From assembly GCF_021869535.1 (NCBI RefSeq), contig NW_026262690.1:13317501-13381500 (forward strand): a stretch of DNA of 64,000 bases. Direction: 5' to 3'. A model generated the notes under the pieces. That model was given only the letters and a program-made list of their open reading frames with translations, ran no database searches and was not told the origin of the DNA. This DNA is from Mytilus californianus. Taxonomy: Eukaryota; Mollusca; Bivalvia; Mytilida; Mytilidae. The translations under genes were made by a program, and so were the position numbers. Below are positions 20,301-32,044 of this stretch, piece by piece (positions within the stretch are counted from its first letter, which is position 1; each line of letters begins with the position of its first letter).

Positions 20301-21761
20301 GTGTAAAGTACCGGCTCCTTAGTAAAGAAACTTTCATCAAAGCATTCCATGTAATAAAAAAATCCCGGTGGTGTATGCTTTTGATACACTTTGATGTGTG
20401 TATTATCTGCAATAGTTTCCTCTGTTTTGGATTCTACTTTTTCAGTAAAGCACTTAAAGTCTGCATAAACCACGAAAGGAACTCTCATCGATCTGGCGTG
20501 GTTCTCAAAGCTTTGGTACGCTCCTTTACCAGGCATCTCAATCTTAACTGCTTTGTGGTTAACACAATGCTCTTTATGAGTCTTCAGTACATCCTTGCTG
20601 TGGAAGTGGTTTGAACACCTGTAGCATAAATGAATCTCACCCTTATGTGCCGAGATCTGGTTTGAAATCAGCAGGGACTTATTCTTAATCCAGCAGTAGT
20701 GTTTTCTTTCATCACCTTGTATCATTAACACGTTAATCAGTTTACTTCTCTCTTCAGCAACATCTGAATAATGTAGTACATATATTTCCTTGTCATCATC
20801 GATTGTATACACATTGAGTGCCAAGGTAGGGTTGATTTCCTCAAACTTGTTAATATCCTTAAGCCTTACGGGGACTTCTAATCCTTTTTAGATTTAGTTC
20901 ATTGTTCCATCTACAATACTGAGTCCACCTATTTGTATGCTTTTGGTCTACCTCCTCATGATGCACGGCTGCAAGTATTGCCCATTTAAAACACTGATCA
21001 TCTTTGTTTTCCACATTAATCACAGCTTTCTTGTCTTTGATCCATTTCGGTAAAGCTACATACTGCGAACCAGATAATGGTTTGTGTTTGTTGATGTTAA
21101 GTTGCTATTTCACAATTTCCTTCAATGTCCAGCCACTGTTCTCAAAGGTCTCCTCGGTAATTTTTTCTCCGATCTTTTGGTCCATCTCTTCCAAAGTATC
21201 AATTAAGTCGGTGACATCGGTAAAAGTTTGATTTCCCGAATTAAAGTGTCCCTCATTCTCATCGTCCTCTTAACTTGTGGGGTTAATTTTTACAAAAATA
21301 CACCACATTAATTTTAACTCCTTTCAATCCACAATTTTGGATTATGTCCTTCCCTTTTCCTCGTGCTATTTCAAGAAAGGTCTGGATATCCATTTCAGCA
21401 TTCGGTGTTATTTTCCAGATAGTTAATACACTTTTTAAGGATCTAATTGGTTCATGTACATGAATCATAGACACCTTATCTTTTATAATCTTTTCACTCA
21501 CCTTTGTCAACAGTTGATTTTTAGGTAACCTTCTAAACCCTTCAACTCATGTTGTTTCGCCTCGATCATGATCTCTTTTTTTCGTCGCTGGTTTAGGAAT
21601 GCGCTCAAATGTATGTTCCGTCTTCGTTTCAATCAACTCGAGTAACTCATTTTTCTTCATTCTAGAGTACCTTTTAAGACCGGCATTTTTAGCCATACTT
21701 TTTAACTGTTTTACTGTTTCAACAACAATTGTATTCATTTTACTTATTATAACCATATCTT

Positions 21762-22271
21762 TTATTCTATGTTTTTTTTCATTTTTAACTTTGACCTAAT
21801 ATCTGTGTGGGGCAGAACTCTCACTAGAGTTAGGGGTTTAGGGTTTAAAAAAACTACCTCTTATTCATTGTCTGCATGCATCACTCATTATGCAATTTGG
21901 ACGACACCAAGTGTTTTGTCATTGTCTGCATGCATCACTCGTCATACGATTTGAACGACACCAAGTGTTTTGACATTGTCTGCATGCCTCACTCATCATC
22001 CGATTTGAACGACACGAAGTGTTTGACATTGTCTGCATGCATCACTCATCATGCGTTCTCGAATTCTCATGCAGGAACAAGTTTCCATTTTACTACTTTC
22101 ACTTTCAATCTCTCACTTTCCTACTTTCATTTTTTCTACTTTCACTTTCAATCTCTTACTCCTATTTGGAAAAAAAATCATCAAATCACCGTTATAGGTT
22201 CATTTTTGTAAAAATCACCTTTTGACCTGAATTTCTGCATGGTAAGGCAGAACTCTCAATTCTCTACTACT
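21762..22271 (-). repeat. Right terminal inverted repeat with internal insertion
   Basis: This is the inverse counterpart of 10820-11157. It is interrupted by about 217 bp (21867-22083) of a tandem sequence that is also found outside the element at about 22383-22574. Without the insert the arm is about 290 bp. Confidence 0.85.
21867..22083. repeat. Insert in right TIR, ~60-bp tandem units
   Basis: About four units containing ATTGTCTGCATGC interrupt the inverted repeat between ...CTCTTATTC and TCCATTTTACTACTTTC. The left arm lacks it. Most of it is nearly identical to a block beyond the right target duplication, ending with the same GCAGGAACAAGTTTCCA. Confidence 0.85.
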
Positions 22272-22277
22272 CATGTT
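22272..22277. repeat. Target-site duplication, right (CATGTT)
   Basis: This hexamer directly follows the right terminus CTCTACTACT. It is identical to 10814-10819. Confidence 0.9.
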
Positions 22278-22620
22278 GCACCCGTAACGTTGCTAATGTT
22301 GTTCATGGTTAACACATCAGTGACACAAAAATTCCATATCAGTCAACCAATTAGTGATGTTAAACGGGTGAGTCGTAATAATTTGAACCACACCAAGTAT
22401 TTTGACATTGTCTGCATGCATCACTCGTCATACGATTTGAACGACACCAAGTGTTTTGACATTGTCTGCATGCCTCACTCATCATCCGATTTGAACGACA
22501 CGAAGTATTTGACATTGTCTGCATGCATCACTCATCATGCGTTCTCGAATTCTCATGCAGGAACAAGTTTCCAGATCAGGGACATTTTGTAATAGTGTCT
22601 GATTTACAGTAAGATACTAT
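22278..22620 (+). repeat. Right half of the target repeat plus a tandem block
   Basis: GCACCCGTAACGTTGCTAAT continues the target repeat cut by the Polinton. From about 22383 to 22574 it holds three units of the ATTGTCTGCATGC tandem sequence that also occurs inside the right TIR. Confidence 0.65.
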
Positions 22621-25240
22621 TTAGGCTAATGTATCCCCTTCTCTAACTTTTTGATAGATTTTTAAAATTGCCAAATCAGTAAAATACCACAATATGATAA
22701 TTGTCTACGTTTAAATTTCCGCCACCACTGAGTTTGTATGATTAAATCTAGTGACAACAAATTGGGTTCCTTTCCGCATATTATGGTAAGGGTTTAGATA
22801 TGTTGGTTTACTTTTACATTTTGTACACCATACTATAGTTTTCTAACAACTGAAACGGATTTTACATTACTTTGTCCGATGGAAGAGTTTGAATTATGGA
22901 GCCAGAAGCCCTTTTATGATAAAATGAGTGTTTGTTTTAGAGCTGTGTATTTTGTCTGTAACCACTTTAAATTGATAACTTGAATAATAAAATTTCAAGC
23001 TTTACAATTATTTTTCCATATTATGCAAAAGTGCATTTAATACCAGTAGAACATAGAGAAGTCATGATAGAAAGCCGATAAAGGTTTATAAATTAAATTA
23101 CCCGATTTATTAAAGACACACTAGTTTGATTATAGTCTGTCTGAAGAACAAATGTCTATTTTCGAGGTCTCTTTTAATTTATTATAATAAAAAATACATG
23201 TATTGCTTTACGTGCACTTTTGACGTAAATCCCACAAAGGTTACATAATTTATTGTACTGCGCATGTTTTCATTAGCAATTGTAGCCATAGTTCAGGGCA
23301 TTAGACATTACCACTGCACAGTACCATATTGCCAAGGTACAATTTAGGTTGACTCTTTTTTTATAAAACTTCAAATCAAAGAATTTAGCAATTACTAAAG
23401 TACAAGGGGACATAAGTGACCAAAATCTACATGACATCAAAAGTTTTTTTCAATCATAGTTCAAATGAGCAGCTTCACAAGCACAGGCATTTGTCTCTGA
23501 AAAAGAGTATCTTATATAGATATAAGAAGATGTGGTATGAGTGCCAATGAGACAACTCTCCATCCAAGTCACAATTTGTAAAAGTATACCCTTATAGGTC
23601 AAAGTACAGACCTTAATAGAACTTATCATCTACATAGTTTTGTAAAAGATTCCGTGAAAAAATCTAATAAGTGATATTTGAAGTATTTCTAATGAGTTAT
23701 GAGTTTCTATTTTGAAATTCAAATTTTCCCATTCCATCAATGTCATTCAGACTCTCTCTAGACTTTACATATAGAATTGAGATAACTTCAAAAAACATTT
23801 ATTTTTAGCAATAAGATTGACCAATCGGAATCCGAGATATGTTTAAGAGAGGGGAAAGATACCAAAGGGACAATTATAATTAATCATTTTCTGCGAGATT
23901 AACATTGCCATTTGGGCTGTGAGAAGACAGTGAGTGTTAAATCTCTTCACCTCAGTGACTGATGACCCAATAGATTGCCAAATTAGATGCAGTTTTCCAA
24001 TTGCGACATGTTCCAAACAGAGTAATGTTGATTTACTAGTTGATTGATCTTTATAAAATTTGACCAGTAGTTATCAATTGCTGTTTTGAATTGATGTTTC
24101 AACTAAACAAATTACAGTGGTAACATAGAAAAATGATAAAACATCGAAAATATAATGTTAAACATGAAATAACTCATATTTAGGCGATATAATAAAACCA
24201 AATTTCTGACAAAGTCTAAATGATTAAAAATTTACATATCTCTTTGGTAAAAAAAGTTTTTAGTTTCTCAAAAGATAATCGCGAAAGTTTGATTTAGTTT
24301 GCTTTGAATTCATGTGAATGTTTAATCTTAATCATGTTTTATAGATAAATATTCGAAATTAACACAGCAATTTATGATACAATCTAAAACCAGCTCAAAA
24401 GAAAGATTAAAAAAATAATATCGGTTGAGGAATAAAACATTATATAAGTAAAAAAAACAACAACAGACTAACCCTGTGCGTCTTAACTATCGGGTCTGCG
24501 AAACAATAGAACGTTAGAATATTACTAGGCTCTTGTGTACCTAAATCGACGTTACTTCTCGACATTGACTTCAAGGATAAATTTATAAAACTCTTGTATT
24601 TCTCTTTCTATTTTAACAATATTGACGATATTTTAAAGTACCTGTGACATACTTTCATTTGAACTAAATAATATTTAAAAATGAACGATTTTTTAAAGTA
24701 CGGTAATAAAATTAAGTCCCTTCGCAAGGAAATTGTTCAACCAAAAGGGAAAACTTGAACAAAATTTTTAAATTTCAAGCAAAAGACACTACACATTTGT
24801 GTTAAAGCGAACGAGTTTTTTTTTCATAAATGAAAAACGGAGGAATTTCAAATTCCGAGTCTCGAACCTTACAACAATAGATGTTTCTAGGCTTTCGTAT
24901 GATTGACACAAAAAACTCTGTTTTATTAATTCTTTAAATTCCAAGACTTTGTTGATTGAAGTTGTCTTATAAATATGCCGATAATTTAAGATTGATAGAC
25001 AATTTGATTATCATTATTAAAGTTACAAGTAGATTGTTCAGGGAATAAGAACGTCTTTTCTAAGTCTTTTCATTCTGATATACATTTTTTTTCCACATCT
25101 TGGTTTACTTTATTGCAAGTTGGTCTTTGTTATAGATAAGATTTGAGCGTGTATGCAAATATGTCTCCCATTTTCAGCGAACGTAACACCATTATCACAG
25201 ATATTATCCCCACCCCCACAGGCACGTGTCTCTGAAAAGG
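22621..25240. other. AT-rich intergenic stretch
   Basis: I see no gene. A short copy of a common bivalve repeat (GATGTGGTATGAGTGCCAAT and GAGACAACTCTCCATCCAAG, about 23528-23610) is present. Related inverse copies occur near 42150-42205 and 60405-60465. Confidence 0.55.
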
Positions 25241-25245
25241 TTACC

Positions 25246-25345
25246 TATAATATTAGTTACATAGTGTGATACTGACCTAATACGATAAAAATTCCATATG
25301 GGGTGAGCGCGAAGCATATATATCTCATACTCAACTTTTCACATT
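25246..25345. mobile_element. Half copy of a GTTACATAGTGTG-type MITE
   Basis: GTTACATAGTGTGATACTGA and CCATATGGGGTGAGCGCGAA match the left half of the complete element at 39715-39857. The right half is absent. Confidence 0.6.
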
Positions 25346-26570
25346 AACATTGAATTTGCAGCAAATAAGTTTAGGCACTGTCCTTCAAATCCTCTTTTTG
25401 GTCTAATAGAAAAAAAAAGCCTAATATAGGATGTAAACAATTAACATCCTCGGCCTTTTGTCTCAGGTGGAAAGTTATCACACTGCATCAATCATACAAC
25501 ATCTTTTTTTTTTATTGTGTCTTCAGACTATAAATAAGATCATTGATAATGACAAAAATATATGTAAAAGGGAACAAAAGATAACAAGACAAAAACTATC
25601 CCAATAAATTCAATAAGATCAGCTATTCTTTTAGACCAAAAGAGGATTTGAAGGACAAGCCTAAACTAATTTGCTGCAACAACAAAATTGAAAAATAGAA
25701 AAATTTAGACAACAGAAGTTTACCACACGAAGTACCGAAATAATAGTACTCGCAGGTACTTAAAGCTAATTTAAAATTAATTTCAACTAATAAATAAACC
25801 ATATTTTCCCGAACTTGAATACGAATCAGTACAACACAACACAAATTCCATGAAGTTTAAATGTACTTTAATTGAAATGGTATTTTGATAAAATATATCT
25901 GATTAATGAAAATACAAGTGTGTGTGTACTTATGTTTGCTTTGGCGTGTAAGAATTAATTAAGAGATGAAAATCATAAATTTATTGTAAAATTTGGTTTG
26001 AAATTATATCATAATATAATCTAAAACTGGTACTGAAAGTTTAACCTAGTTAATGAGTACTGATACGGTGATGAAGAGAAATTCATTTAAATTCCTCCCT
26101 TTCATTGAGTCTAATTTATTTAAAAAAATAAATGTTGTAAGGATTGAAGTTAAAATATAATTAAAACATTTGCAGTCGTTCTTCTTGTGATATTCTGAAA
26201 TTTGATTCCATTTACCAACACTTGATATAAAGGTTAACAATATATAATTTACTTTAGGAATAATAGTGAAGGTTTAAATTAGTTACTACAAATCTCGGTC
26301 AGAGACTTGATTAAATGAAAATTCAATTCATCCGATACATCCATGTATAACTGTTTTCATTAAATCTAATTTGTATCATATATATATATACTTTGTTGGG
26401 TACATACAAACTAACAAATTTAATGTTAAACGGATGTTATGACCCTTAAAAAGCACATTCAATTAATAATTATATATATGCATTTTTTGTCCTATTAAAT
26501 CTAAGTAGAAGGAACTGATTTTTCTCTGGATGTATCTTTAGGTTAACCTTTTATTGATAAATAGGAACTA
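25346..26570. other. AT-rich intergenic stretch
   Basis: There are short open frames only, and none resembles a known protein. A TAGACCAAAAGAGGATTTGAAGG-type phrase occurs in both orientations (about 25380-25410 and 25631-25660), making a loose inverted repeat. Confidence 0.5.
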
Positions 26571-26579
26571 ACCAGTAAT

Positions 26580-26950
26580 GGTATATAGCTAGCAGGGGTG
26601 GTAAATGGGCAATTAATCGTCCACCAGCTGTGGTATTGAGTTAGAAGTGGGGGTAAATGGGCAACTTACTGTCCACCAGCAGTGGTATGGAGCTAGCAGT
26701 GGTAGTAAATGGACAACTTACTGTCCATCAGCAGTAGTATGGAGCTAGCAGTGGTAGTAAATGGACAACTAACTGTCCATCAGCTTTGGTATGGCGCTAG
26801 CAGTAGTGGTAAATGGGCAACTATTTGACCACCAGCTGTGATATGGAGCTAGCAGTGGTAGTAAATGGACAACTAACTGTCCATCAGCAGTAGTATGGAG
26901 CTAGCAGTGGTAGTAAATGAGCAACTTACTGACCACCATCTGTGATATGG
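26580..26950. repeat. ~52-61-bp minisatellite, about seven copies
   Basis: Units are built on GGAGCTAGCAGTGGTAGTAA followed by ATGGRCAACTWACTGTCCA and CAGC. They diverge by several substitutions per copy. Confidence 0.85.
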
Positions 26951-27985
26951 ATAGTTTCGGTTTCTTGGACATTTCTATCCTATGAGGCAGACTTAACTTT
27001 TTTGTTTCAAAAGATAAATTTTGTAAAACGATTTGGAAAATCTTCTTAACAAAATTTTGCTCTAAAATTTGTGTAACAATTCTTTGAAAATAATTTATTT
27101 TTATTAAATTTTCATGATTTGAGAGAAAAAAACAGGCATTTTTTGCTGTATATTTATCTAATTATAAAAAAAAATCATCGGTGATTTCTTCATAAAAAAT
27201 GGAACAAATAATCTTCAAGTACATAATCAAGCCAAACGTCATTTTAAGAAAGAGGCGTCCATGTACTCCATTAGACTGGTACCCGGCCGTTGTTTGCCAA
27301 GTTTGACAAAATGCAAACAATAATAAATTTTTGAAAGAAAATATTTTCAAATTTTAAACATTTTTTTTTCAGTACCTGTTGCTTTTTTATATTTGGTACT
27401 AGTAGTTGGCTAGTCCTCTAAATATTTAATTATTTCCTCATCAATGACAACAGCTTTGTCTCAAAATCTTGTTTTTGTTTCTGAATAATGCTTGCGAGTC
27501 TATTGATAATAACAACACAAACATTTTCAACCGTCAAAAATAGAAGAGCCTGTAAACACAAGGTTTCATGTTAGAATGCACTTCAATCTCATTTGATATC
27601 ATAAGTTTCATATTTTAGAAAAAATAGCATGGAGTCCTTATACACTGTTATGCATAGCAAAACACTCATACTTGGAATAAGATTTTCCAGTAACAGAACA
27701 CAATAACAAAACTCATATTAATAAACAATCTGCAATACTCATTTTGCTAGAGACAAATTTTCGATTTCCTTTCTATAAATACACTGCCCCATTTGACATG
27801 GGGTCCTTCGAGAGAAGCAAGTCATAGAACAACGAACAATGTGTCTATAATAATTGTCAGAACATGCAGATTCCCAATTTGAAAGTTAAATTATAGAACT
27901 GGACGATAAAAAAGACCAAGACGAATTATTCTGATTGTTTACTAAATAAGTAAACTGAAAGTTTGACAGCACGAGAGTATCGTTA
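26951..27985. other. AT-rich stretch without recognised gene
   Basis: A minus-strand frame at 27350-27162 has no recognisable family. Nothing else is supported. Confidence 0.5.
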
Positions 27986-27989
27986 TTTT

Positions 27990-28085
27990 TCTGAATTATG
28001 ACGGTTTTGCCGTATCCTGTTGGCAAAACTACCAGCACATCTTTCTTTTTTTACATGCTTCAATTGCTCTTTTTGTTTTTTTTTA
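27990..28085 (-). pseudogene. RecQ-like helicase fragment (Walker A)
   Basis: One minus-strand frame reads RAIEACKKRKDVLVVLPTGY followed by GKTVIIQ. The xDVLVxLPTGYGKxxxxQ phrase is the Walker A of RecQ-type DEAD/DEAH helicases. Stops flank it on both sides and no other helicase motif was found, so it is at most a relic of a helicase gene or a mobile element that carried one. Confidence 0.45.
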
Positions 28086-28394
28086 AAGAATAGAATATTT
28101 AGTAGTCATAACAGAGTTCATTCTCTGTAGAATTTCAGAAACGTCGTCTACCAGGAACCGAAACGTTCAAGTTCAAGGTCACTACAAGCTCATACCGACC
28201 GTTATTATTTGTATATTCCGATGGCACACTGATTATTTTACAGAAGGAACCAATCTAGGGGTCCATGTACTCGTTTTCGATAAAATCAATCGAAAAATGC
28301 ATCTTTTCCAGATATGTCACAGATTGACGTCGCGATAAATAACATTTATGCTAGCAATCTCATTATCTCCCTTGCAACTGTATCGTATGCCTTA

Positions 28395-31190
28395 ATATTA
28401 GTACTCTGTAGATATGATTTTGACAGTAGATCCTTCATATTGTTACTCTGTTTATCTTGATGTTTATGTTAGATCATTGATATTAGAACTTTGTAGAAAT
28501 TGTAGAACTTGTTGATATTTGTAGATCTTTGATATTAGTACTTTGTATAACTTGGTGTTGATGGCAGGTCTTTGATATAAGTACTTTGTAGAACTTGGTG
28601 TTAATAGTAGATCTTTGATATTAATACTTTGTAGAACTTGGTGTTTATAGTAGATCTTTGATATAAGTACTTTGTAGAACTTGGTGTTAATAGAAGATCT
28701 TTGATATTAGAACTTTGTAGAACTTGGTGTTAATAGAAGATCTTTGACATTAATACTTTGTAGAACTTGGTGTTAATAGTAGATCTTTGACATTAATACT
28801 TTGTAGAACTTGGTGTTAATAGTAGATCTTTGACATTAATACTTTGTAGAACTTGGTGTTAATAGTAGATCTTTGACATTAGTACTTTGTAGAACTTGGT
28901 GTTAATAGTAGATCTTTGATATTAGTACTTTGTAGAACTTGGTGTTAATAGTAGATCTTTGATATTAGTACTTTGTAGAACTTGGTGTTAATAGTAGATC
29001 TTTGACATTAATACTTTGTAGAACTTGGTGTTAATAGTAAATCTTTGACATTATTACTTTGTAGAACTAGGTGTTAATAGTAGATCTTTGATATTAATAC
29101 TTTGTATAACTTGGTGTTAATAGTGGATCTTTGATATTAGTACTTTGTATAACTTGGTGTTAATAGTAGATCTTTGATATTAGTACTTTGTAGAACTTGG
29201 TGTTAATAGTAGATCTTTGATATTAGTACTTTGTAGAACTTGGTGTTAATAGTAGATCTTTGATATTAGTACTTTGTAGAACTTGGAGTTAATAGTAGAT
29301 CTTTGACATTAATACTTTGTAGAACTTAGTATTAATAGTAGATCTTTGATATTAGTACTTTGTAGAACTTGGTGTTAATAGTAGATCTTTGATATTAGTA
29401 CTTTGTAGAACTTGGTGTTAATAGTTGATCTTTGATATTAGTACTTTGTATAACATTGTGTTAATAGTAGATCTTTGATATTAGTACTTTGTAGAACTTG
29501 GTGTTAATAGTAGATCTTTGATATTAGTACTTTGTATAACTTGGTGTTAATAGTAGATCTTTGATATTAGTACTTTGTTGAAATTGGTGTTAATAGTAGA
29601 TCTTTGATATTTGTAGAACTTGGTGTTAATAGTAGATCTTTGATATTAATACTTTGTAGAACTTGGTGTTAATAGTAGATCTTTGATATTAGTACTTTGT
29701 TGAACTTGGTGTTAATAGTAGATCTTTGACATTAATACTTTGTAGAACTTGGTGTTAATAGTAGATCTTTGACATTAATACTTTGTAGAACTTGGTGTTA
29801 ATAGTAGATCTTTGACATTTATACTTTGTAGAACTTGGTGTTAATAGTAGATCTTTGATATTTGTAGAACTTGGTGTTAATAGTAGATCTTTGATATTAA
29901 TACTTTGTAGAACTTGGTGTTAATAGTAGATCTTTGATATTAGTACTTTGTTGAACTTGGTGTTAATAGTAGATCTTTGACATTAATACTTTGTAGAACT
30001 TGGTGTTAATAGTAGATCTTTGACATTAATACTTTGTAGAACTTGGTGTTAATAGTAGATCTTTGACATTAATACTTTGTAGAACTTGGTGTTAATAGTA
30101 GATCTTTGACATTAATACTTTGTAGAACTTGGTGTTAATAGTAGATCTTTGACATTAATACTCTGTAGAACTTGGTATTAATAGTAGATCTTTGATATTA
30201 GTACTTTGTAGAACTTGGAGTTAATAGTAGATCTTTGACATTAATACTTTGTAGAACTTAGTATTAATAGTAGATCTTTGATATAAGTACTTTGTAGAAC
30301 TTGGTGTTAATAGTAGATCTTTGATATTAGTACTTTGTAGAACTTGGTGTTAATAGTAGATCTTTGACATTAATACTTTGAAGAACTTGGTGTTAATAGT
30401 AGATCTTTGACATTAATACTTTGTAGAACTTGGTGTTAATAGTAGATCTTTGATATTAATACTTTGTAGAACTTGGTGTTAATAGTAGATCTTTGATATT
30501 AATACTTTGTAGAACTTGGTGTTAATAGTTGATCTTTGATATTAGTACTTTGTTGAACTTGGTGTTAATAGTAGATCTTTGACATTAATACTTTGTAGAA
30601 CTTGGTGTTAATAGTAGATCTTTGACATTAATACTTTGTAGAACTTGGTGTTAATAGTAGATCTTTGACATTAATACTTTGTAGAACTTGGTGTTAATAG
30701 TAGATCTTTGACATTAATACTTTGTAGAACTTGGTGTTAATAGTAGATCTTTGACATTAATACTCTGTAGAACTTGGTATTAATAGTAGATCTTTGATAT
30801 TAGTACTTTGTAGAACTTGGTGTTAATAGTAGATCTTTGATATTACTTGGTGTTAATAGTAGATCTTTGATATTAATACTTTGTAGAACTTGGTGTTAAT
30901 AGTAGATCTTTGATATTAATACTTTGAAGAACTTGGTGTTAATAGTAGATCTTTGATATTAGTACTTTGTATAACTTGGTGTTAATAGTAGATCTTTGAC
31001 ATTAATACTTTGTAGAACTTGTTGTTCATAGTAGATCTTTGATATTAGTACTTTGTATACATTGGAGTAAAAAGTAGATCTCTGACATTATAACTTTGTT
31101 TACCTTGGAGTAAAAAGCAGTATTTTTTTTTATATTACTAGTAATACTTTGTAGAGCTTTATTTTGAAGGTAGATCTTTGATATCTAACT
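28395..31190. repeat. 43-bp minisatellite array, about 60 copies
   Basis: The unit is TAGATCTTTGATATTAGTAC followed by TTTGTAGAACTTGGTGTTAATAG. Two main variants alternate, with GATATTAGTA or GACATTAATA in the middle. A deletion variant (GATATTTGTAGAAC) occurs at about 29605 and 29856, so a six-unit block of about 250 bp was copied as a whole. Edge units at both ends are more diverged than central ones. Confidence 0.95.
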
Positions 31191-32040
31191 TCATAAGTTT
31201 TAACCGACGATAACTATTGAATCACAGGCTCTATGAACGAATTTTGTTAAATTTTTTAAGGAATTTGTTGTTACGAAATCCCTCAAAATATTGAACAGTT
31301 ATACATCCATATCTTGAAATTTTTGATTATAACAAAGATGAGTTTTCCTTTAATGTTTTAAGTGAGACTTTCTCAGATAAACACTTTCCCATGTTGCCAC
31401 GTTACTATCTACATACCCTATACATATATGCATATTAATACCCTGCAGCAGTTCCTTGTGTGAATACATATCATCATCATTTGTGTTTCTTATAATTATA
31501 CTTCTTTCCTCATAAAGTCTGATATTATTTCTCGACAATTCAAAATATCAGGATATGCCCAACAATTTAAAAAACATACAGTGCCATTATGTTTGGTGAT
31601 TATAATAGTGTCTACCATGTGAACAAATATAAAGCTGTCGGAGATATAAGTTGCCTACAGCACTGCTGCAACCTATTGTTCTGTTTTATGTATCAGTTCG
31701 ATAATTAAATTTGAACTTTAAATAATACGCAAGTTTTTATCCATTACATGTTATCCAAAATATAGAGATCTGTTGTGCAAGTTTTATTCTACCTACAGAA
31801 ATTTCATAAATAGAGTCTCTAAAGAGTCTTTATCGTTTACATGGATTTATGTGCATCTTTAAAAATGGAAACTCTCTGACATTGTAAACTAGAACATAAT
31901 TATGAATTTAATGATTTTTTTGTTGGTCGGGGCTTGTTGCTCACTTTCACTTTTACTATTTACAGTTTCTCTCTATCTTCTGTAATTTTTGCCAAAATTG
32001 AAAAAGTGTAAAAATCGTCATTAAAATGAAAAAGGGTAAT
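31191..32040. other. AT-rich intergenic stretch
   Basis: No gene or structured repeat was recognised. Confidence 0.5.
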
Positions 32041-32044
32041 TAAA

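Larger units (their letters stand above)
18020..21756 (-). pseudogene. Protein-primed DNA polymerase B, multiply interrupted, palm missing
   Basis: Landmarks run in order on the minus strand. At the N-terminus is a Rho_N/SAP-like helix pair (SMAKNAGLKRYSRMKKNELL, about 21705-21640), with an in-frame TGA near 21547. Next come CFKWAILAAVHHEE at about 20990-20950, KHYCWIKNKSLL and a CxxC...HxxHC finger at 20700-20570, and exonuclease motif I YADFKCF near 20470. After a repeat insertion come VRDHCHFTGKYR near 19470, then exonuclease motif II FHNLAGYDSHLFI from about 19405, and VDSFKFMSTSLDKLV near 19170. After a second foreign segment come LLLRKGVYPYDY near 18170 and ELPSRRDFYNTL. This is the N-terminal and exonuclease half of the pPolB of Polintons. 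In motif I the usual D-x-E reads D-F-K, so a catalytic acid is lost. No palm motifs (SLYP-type, DTD) are present. Polymerisation is impossible from this copy. Confidence 0.85.
10820..22271 (-). mobile_element. Polinton/Maverick (adintovirus-like) endogenous element, degraded
   Basis: The element is 11,452 bp. It begins AGTAGTAGAG and ends CTCTACTACT, with the outer 26 bp of both ends identical and inverted. It is flanked by a perfect 6-bp duplication CATGTT (10814-10819 and 22272-22277). A 6-bp duplication and AG...CT ends are diagnostic of Polintons. The cargo includes protein-primed DNA polymerase B, an A32-type packaging ATPase and several virion-type proteins, almost all on the minus strand and most of them broken by stops and frameshifts. 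Usual Polintons are 15-20 kb with a retroviral-type integrase and an adenovirus-type protease. Neither is seen here. The polymerase and one virion gene are interrupted by unrelated repeats. Confidence 0.92.

Noticed and set aside
20215..20301. C-terminal end of the 20824-20189 polymerase frame as a genuine PolB end
   Set aside because: The last 35 or so residues are encoded by an inserted bivalve repeat, not by the polymerase.
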